Translations under genes and position numbers: made by a program
In this document: in pieces, positions 61,101-64,000 of the stretch
Layout: each line of letters starts with the position of its first letter
Numbering within the stretch: the stretch's first letter is position 1
Notes under the pieces: generated by a model
Database searches by the model: none
Seen by the model: only the letters and a program-made list of their open reading frames with translations
What the model was told of the DNA's origin: nothing
Source of the DNA: Pterois miles
Taxonomy: Eukaryota > Chordata > Actinopteri > Perciformes > Scorpaenidae
NCBI GenBank assembly: GCA_947000775.1
Contig: CAMQGK010000008.1
Location: forward strand, 15,819,501 to 15,883,500
DNA length: 64,000 nucleotides
Direction of reading: 5' to 3'

Positions 61101-61961
61101 TCTTTTTGCTAAATGAAGGAATAACATTTTAGATCTGATGTCATTCAGTGTTTGATATATTTCACATAAAAATTATATTTGTGGTAAATTAGTGTCTGAA
61201 ATAACACCGTAGCTTCTGTGGGAGCCCAGAATTAATGGATTTTAGACTTTTAAAGACTTTTTAAGATCCCGCGGGAAGCTTGAAGTATTTACGCTGATTA
61301 ACAAAAAATCTTTGCATCAGTAGTTTTAATGATAAGCTGCGTAGAGCTACTGTTATGAAGTTAAACAAGTCATAATTCTCCCTGTTATCTATTTTATATT
61401 GCTGTGAAAACATCTCCGTCAACTGCATTTATTCAAGTTTCTCACCAAAAACTTTTTACAAGATTACTTCTGAACACATCATGATAATGTTGTAATGTAG
61501 CTTTGAGTAATAGTCATTTTACTGAGCAGAGCTTGAAGGCCTAAAGGTCCCGGTCCCAAACAAACGGAAACATGATGCAGCGTACGTATGCGACATTGTG
61601 CATGCACAACTGTCGATCAATAGTCACGGAGGCATGACATGTAAAAGAATCAGATGACTATGATTCTCTATTCCCATCCACAGCGTTTTCCCTGTCTACC
61701 ACAGTGGTGGATGGCCTGATAATTTTACCTGCCACTACCAAGAATTTAAATCTAAATCTAATCTCAGACCCTGCCTCCCATATTTCCTGCCTGTCTTCAT
61801 AAAGCTGAATGAGGTTGTTAACTGGCTCTGGTATATCAGCCCAACCTGATGTTCTCGGTCTGTGCCTCCTACAGCTGAAGGATGACGCAGTACCACTGGT
61901 GGATGTTCTTGCCCCTCCTGATTTCTTTGTCAACTCACCTATTGGCTATGCTGACGGACAG
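46158..61961 (+). CDS. acox3: Acyl-CoA oxidase 3, pristanoyl type (3' end beyond window)
   Basis: Peroxisomal flavoenzyme that oxidises 2-methyl-branched acyl-CoAs (such as pristanoyl-CoA) to trans-2-enoyl-CoA, passing electrons to O2 to make H2O2. Seventeen coding exons: 46158-46319, 46843-46940, 47094-47229, 48109-48183, 48633-48722, 49417-49560, 50011-50099, 52472-52568, 53549-53731, 53919-54041, 54994-55114, 55786-55908, 56288-56401, 57447-57562, 60668-60842, 60932-60999, 61875-61961. All junctions are GT-AG and in phase, giving 667 residues without stop. It follows vertebrate ACOX3, not ACOX1, throughout. Visible motifs: FGCFALTELSHGSNT (159-173), FWVGNLGKTATHA, GQNGLDNG, RFSATRRQFG (334-343), CREACGGHGY, and YEGDN with the putative catalytic Glu at 457. 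ACOX3 normally has about 700 residues ending in a peroxisomal SKL signal. The missing last ~35 residues are not found before 64000, so the final exon lies beyond the right edge. ATG 46158 has A at -3 and follows the acceptor at 46150. Confidence 0.96.
46993..47017. repeat. T25 run in acox3 intron 2
   Basis: Uninterrupted poly-T, 76 bp before the exon 3 acceptor. The minus-strand frame across it shows a run of lysines and is an artefact. Confidence 0.9.
47313..48068 (+). mobile_element. hAT-like element in acox3 intron 3 (copy 1)
   Basis: Begins agggtgggggaaaaaa..tcaattca, the form of the AGGGGTGGGAAAAA hAT ends common in fish. About 600 bp (from 47430) match 56430-57062 in intron 13 closely, including 'cagtaaaggatggaaacact' and 'actgacatttatgttaaat'. 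The copy stops about 40 bp before exon 4. Frames in it are short and broken. Confidence 0.6.
49655..49830 (-). mobile_element. hAT fragment (CAGGGTCTGAAATTA end) in acox3 intron 6
   Basis: On the minus strand it begins cagggtctgaaattagcacc at 49830 and runs through 'ggtagtggcaggtaaaac'. Same family as the bounded copy at 54114-54964 and the fragment at 61655-61773. Confidence 0.65.
50310..50606 (+). mobile_element. hAT-type MITE in acox3 intron 7
   Basis: Left end agggctttcaattgatt, right end ttaactttgacagccct, imperfect inverted repeats; the inside has 'gttcaaaatgtacctta' and 'gctttatgcaaatgtat', followed by an (AT)n run. Same family as 15105-15352. Confidence 0.75.
50844..51237. repeat. 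27-bp minisatellite, about 14.6 units, acox3 intron 7
   Basis: Unit tagttaaggttagacattg + accttgag, 27 bp. Variants fall in the last nine bases (gaccttgag, gatcttgag, gatcttgaa). Units 6-8, 9-11 and 12-14 carry them in the same order, apart from single changes in 13 and 14, so an 81-bp three-unit block has been copied. Because 27 is a multiple of 3, both strands read as long repetitive frames; these are not genes. Confidence 0.95.
51940..52375. repeat. AT-rich stretch in acox3 intron 7
   Basis: Over 400 bp of TA-rich sequence with short repeats such as 'gtatatacagtatatac' and 'ttaattattatattaataaaagta' recurring three times (52025, 52170, 52320), ending about 100 bp before exon 8. Confidence 0.5.
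52860..53497 (+). mobile_element. hAT-type MITE in acox3 intron 8, near full length
   Basis: Same family as 50310-50606 but longer, including 'aactgcagcccaacaggcaa', 'cagctgtcagtgtgtcag' and 'gaggtcagaggtcaaagg'. The right end cacagccct lies 51 bp before exon 9. The left end is worn. Confidence 0.75.
53849..53884 (-). repeat. Reversed retroposon tail in acox3 intron 9
   Basis: 'tccactgtgggactaataaa' + 'ggaatatctt' is the reverse of the 4571-4628 tail. It ends only about 35 bp before the exon 10 acceptor (53918). Confidence 0.6.
54114..54964. mobile_element. hAT element with 8-bp target duplication, acox3 intron 10
   Basis: The left end cagggtctgaaatta and right end taatttcagaccctg are perfect 15-bp inverted repeats. 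Flanking 8-mers cttacatg (54106-54113) and cttatatg (54965-54972) match at 7 of 8 bases, the size expected for hAT. It is 851 bp with no transposase. The right end lies 29 nt before exon 11. Confidence 0.85.
55136..55765. repeat. (CCTA)n tetranucleotide array filling acox3 intron 11
   Basis: About 157 units of the form NNTA, mostly CCTA with CGTA, TGTA, TGCA, TCTA and CCGA variants in steady 4-bp register. It covers all but about 20 bp at each end of the 671-bp intron. All three plus frames stay open through it and give P-T-Y-L repeats; these are not proteins. Confidence 0.95.
56425..57062 (+). mobile_element. hAT-like element in acox3 intron 13 (copy 2)
   Basis: Parallel copy of 47430-48060. 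Both share 'cagtaaaggatggaaacact', 'gctagacatcac.gctaaag' and 'tttattctttgat'. The sequence to about 57360 ('gtatcgtgatagtgtcaaa') may belong to the same element's far end. Confidence 0.6.
57563..60194. other. acox3 intron 14, mostly unassigned
   Basis: Large intron. 58090-58345 is GC-richer than its surroundings and open in two frames, but carries no recognised motif. A poly-T run lies at 59359-59377. No exon between exons 14 and 15 is needed, since phases join correctly. Confidence 0.5.
60195..60585 (-). mobile_element. hAT-type MITE fragment, reversed, acox3 intron 14
   Basis: Reverse-complement copy of the 52860-53497 family: 'cctctgacctccagatatgtgaatg', 'gacagctgttgttgcctgtt' and the end ttgacagccct at 60575-60585. 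Five-prime truncated. Confidence 0.75.
60641..60662 (+). repeat. (TG)11 tract at the exon 15 acceptor of acox3
   Basis: Eleven TG units are followed directly by tttag and exon 15 (60668). The tract takes the place of an ordinary pyrimidine tract. Confidence 0.95.
61655..61773 (-). mobile_element. hAT fragment (CAGGGTCTGA end) in acox3 intron 16
   Basis: Third copy of the 54114-54964 family, reversed, ending cagaccctg at 61773, 101 bp before exon 17. Confidence 0.6.
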
Positions 61962-62481
61962 GTAAAGACATACACGCATAAAGACTAATTATACCTCACG
62001 ATTTTTAGTCATGAGCATGAATAATGCATGAACTGTTATATCAACAAATTTTGAGAGCTGCTGACAGGTGAGGGGAGGCACAGCTATATCTTGATTATTC
62101 TTTGGGGAAAAACTTATCTGGAGAAAATACACATTATTAGCCAGACTTATCTCCACAGCCCTACAGAAAGGTCTGGCTGCACCCATTATCATCCTGGTAT
62201 AGGGGAAATACACTCTGTCTTTTGTATTTATTTAAACCAATCAAAGTCACCCTGAGGGGCAGCTGTAACTCAGTGGGTAGAGCAGGTTGTACTTCAACGT
62301 GTACTTAAAAGCAGTAGTCAAATTTCATGTATGTATCTGCATGGATGTGACGAATCTCTTAATGTTTACGTTTTTTAAGTTGGAAGTTTTTAAGCACAGG
62401 AAGCAGCTACAGTGCTCTTGCAAAATAGATAGTGGTAAGGGAGGAAATATGTGGCCAATGCCAGACTTATGCCCACAGTCT

Positions 62482-62676
62482 ATGGCAAGCCGTTTTAACA
62501 TTTAATAGCTAGACAGGATGTTCATTAGAGATATCTGCAACGTCATTTTGCCTAGTCAAAACTCTACTTCAAGATATCCCTCATTCTATTTAGACAGCAA
62601 AACTTTAATTTTAGAGCCGTAATTACATTTTGACTAGTATGATTCAAAGTACTTTTGCGATTCATGTGTATGGGGT
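62482..62676 (+). repeat. Dispersed repeat with AGATATCT words (copy 2)
   Basis: Close to 7880-8069 over its whole length ('aatagctagacaggat', 'attcaaagtacttttgc', 'attcatgtgtatggggtt'). It ends where a reversed CCATCC-type LINE tail begins (62686-62740). Confidence 0.65.
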
Positions 62677-63275
62677 TCCCCACGACCCCTAACAAGATAA
62701 GTGGTTGAAGATGGATGGATGGATGAAGATATCTTCATTGTATAAATTGTAAACAGACTGTAAGGGTTTAATGTTAAGGTGAACTGTGAACTCTACACAC
62801 AAACCAACACTCAGCACAGTGACTCAATAACGAGTCATACAGTTGTTTCTCCCTCTCCATTCCCATACAGTCCCACCCTGGGACATTTAGTCAGTCAGGT
62901 TGAGTCTCTTTACGGGAAGAAGACTGCAGAGCTTTGGCTGCTGTCTCTCCTCCTTCCAGGAAAACTCATACAGCGTCGTGTTTGGTCATAAATTGTCTTT
63001 GTCAGTTGTTGATAATGACCCTCTCTGCGCTGTCTGAGAACGTCCTTCTTCATAAGAAGGCTCGACTGATGTTTGTTTTGCCTGAGAAATTAAGACATCA
63101 TGCAGACCTCCCGTGTATTCTGTTACTCTGTGTCAGCTTCAGGGTTTGTCAAGTTTATTTTTGCAGCAAAATTAGTCCTAGATGTTTTTTAAGTACCACT
63201 GACTGCCATTCCGCCTCTATTACCTTCTTCATCCTCCTTACCCGAAAAATAGTTATGTTTCTCTGGGGGTCTTAA

Positions 63276-63584
63276 TCCTCTGAGACCCACAATAGATTCG
63301 TGTTTGTCTTTTTTTGGGGGGGTACAGGGGGTCTTTATGGGGAGATAGCAGATCAGCAGTAGATGTCACATAGAAGTAGTGAACATCATCTGAAAGCTGG
63401 AAACCTGAAGATTATTTTGACACACAGTGCTGAGCTGCATCTCAAATTAATCTTCAGGTTTCCCGATTCAGACGATGTTCACCACTTCTATGTGACATCT
63501 ACTGTTGACCTGCTATCTCCCCCTAAAGACCCCCAGTACCCCCTTAAAAAAGACAAAAATGGGTCTATTGTGGGTCTCAGATGG
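63276..63584. mobile_element. Fold-back MITE flanked by TTAA
   Basis: Two inverted arms, 63276-63414 and 63448-63584 (about 138 bp each), surround a 33-nt loop. They share 'ctgagacccacaatag', 'gtagatgtcacatagaag' and 'aaacctgaagatta' as mirror copies, with scattered differences. TTAA sits on both sides (63272-63275 and 63585-63588). Structure fits a TTAA-inserting (piggyBac-like) fold-back element in the last acox3 intron, downstream of exon 17. No coding content. Confidence 0.85.
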
Positions 63585-63588
63585 TTAA

Positions 63589-64000
63589 TATGAGGCCTTT
63601 GGGGCTTTGGGGATTGCCTTGGAAAGGAGTCATCATCATAATCAGGATTATGATTAATCTGAATTATATCTGCGGTAGTAAACACGTGTAACTAGTCACT
63701 TCCAAACAGCACAGGAGGAAATCACACAGTTCAATCCAGCTTCTAGCCATGGCCATGTGTCACGTCTTTGTAATCGTCCTTCCTGTAAACTTATAACACA
63801 ACAACAATATAACGAAGCAGAAATACCATCAAACTAATCCCAAAAGATGAATGTGAAGTCAGAGTTACTCAGCCAAGTTTCTCAGCAACGCGTCTGAATG
63901 CTGTGAATCCACAGATGAATTGACATGTGACCACATTAACAAACTTCCTGTTCCGCCGCAGTCACATAAATACAAAGTGAGGTTCAGAGCCATAATTCAT
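63589..64000. other. Unassigned right edge, within acox3 last intron
   Basis: No sequence encoding the expected C-terminus of acyl-CoA oxidase 3 was seen here or in 61962-63271, so this is read as intron. Confidence 0.5.

Noticed and set aside
23427..61961. hisat and acox3 as a functional cluster
   Set aside because: Distance of 21 kb, unrelated reactions and no other linked gene; shared strand alone is not evidence.
62254..62300. tRNA-like start (ggcagctgtaactcagtggg)
   Set aside because: No acceptor stem, anticodon arm or B box follows. It looks like the head of a SINE-like or MITE repeat fragment.

Overview
This is a 64 kb piece of a ray-finned (teleost, probably percomorph-type) fish genome. 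It is eukaryotic: both real genes are split by GT-AG introns, coding density is very low, and the space between exons is filled with repeat families typical of bony fish. These include hAT-like MITEs, Tc1 and pogo elements, LINE 3' ends, simple-sequence tracts and a Ty3/Gypsy element. Most open frames over 60 codons outside the two genes and the transposons are chance frames or frames through simple repeats.

Layout. (1) 1-23400 is intergenic and repeat-rich, with no supported gene. It holds AT-rich dispersed repeats, several hAT-like non-autonomous elements, a 265-nt purine tract and some perfect inverted repeats. (2) 23427-25193 (+) is a complete four-exon gene for histidine N-acetyltransferase (hisat), a 336-residue GNAT enzyme that makes the fish lens/brain osmolyte N-acetylhistidine. 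(3) 25194-35429 is intergenic, with a minus-strand LINE relic and a 36-bp perfect palindrome. (4) 35430-43313 is a stack of nested transposons. A TA-flanked pogo/Tigger-type element is split by a minus-strand Ty3/Gypsy element, which is itself split by a Tc1-like element and by a TTAA-type (piggyBac-like) MITE. (5) 44455-45115 is a fold-back-like inverted-repeat element, followed by a probable 5' noncoding exon. (6) 46158-61961 (+) covers 17 coding exons of acox3 (peroxisomal acyl-CoA oxidase 3, pristanoyl type). Its last exon is beyond the right edge. (7) 61962-64000 is the remaining acox3 intron, with a 309-bp fold-back MITE flanked by TTAA.

The two genes share no pathway that I can see; both are on the plus strand, about 21 kb apart. 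The most unusual material is structural: the four-element nest; evidence that the Gypsy element used Tf1/sushi-type self-priming (PBS complementary to the inferred transcript 5' end, with a TATA-like box 30 nt upstream); and several acox3 introns where repeats sit on or beside splice signals (a hAT ending 29 nt before exon 11, a (TG)11 tract directly before exon 15, a tetranucleotide array filling about 94% of intron 11). I do not see a convincing new multi-gene system. Family assignments rest on recognised protein motifs and repeat ends; no database search was possible.
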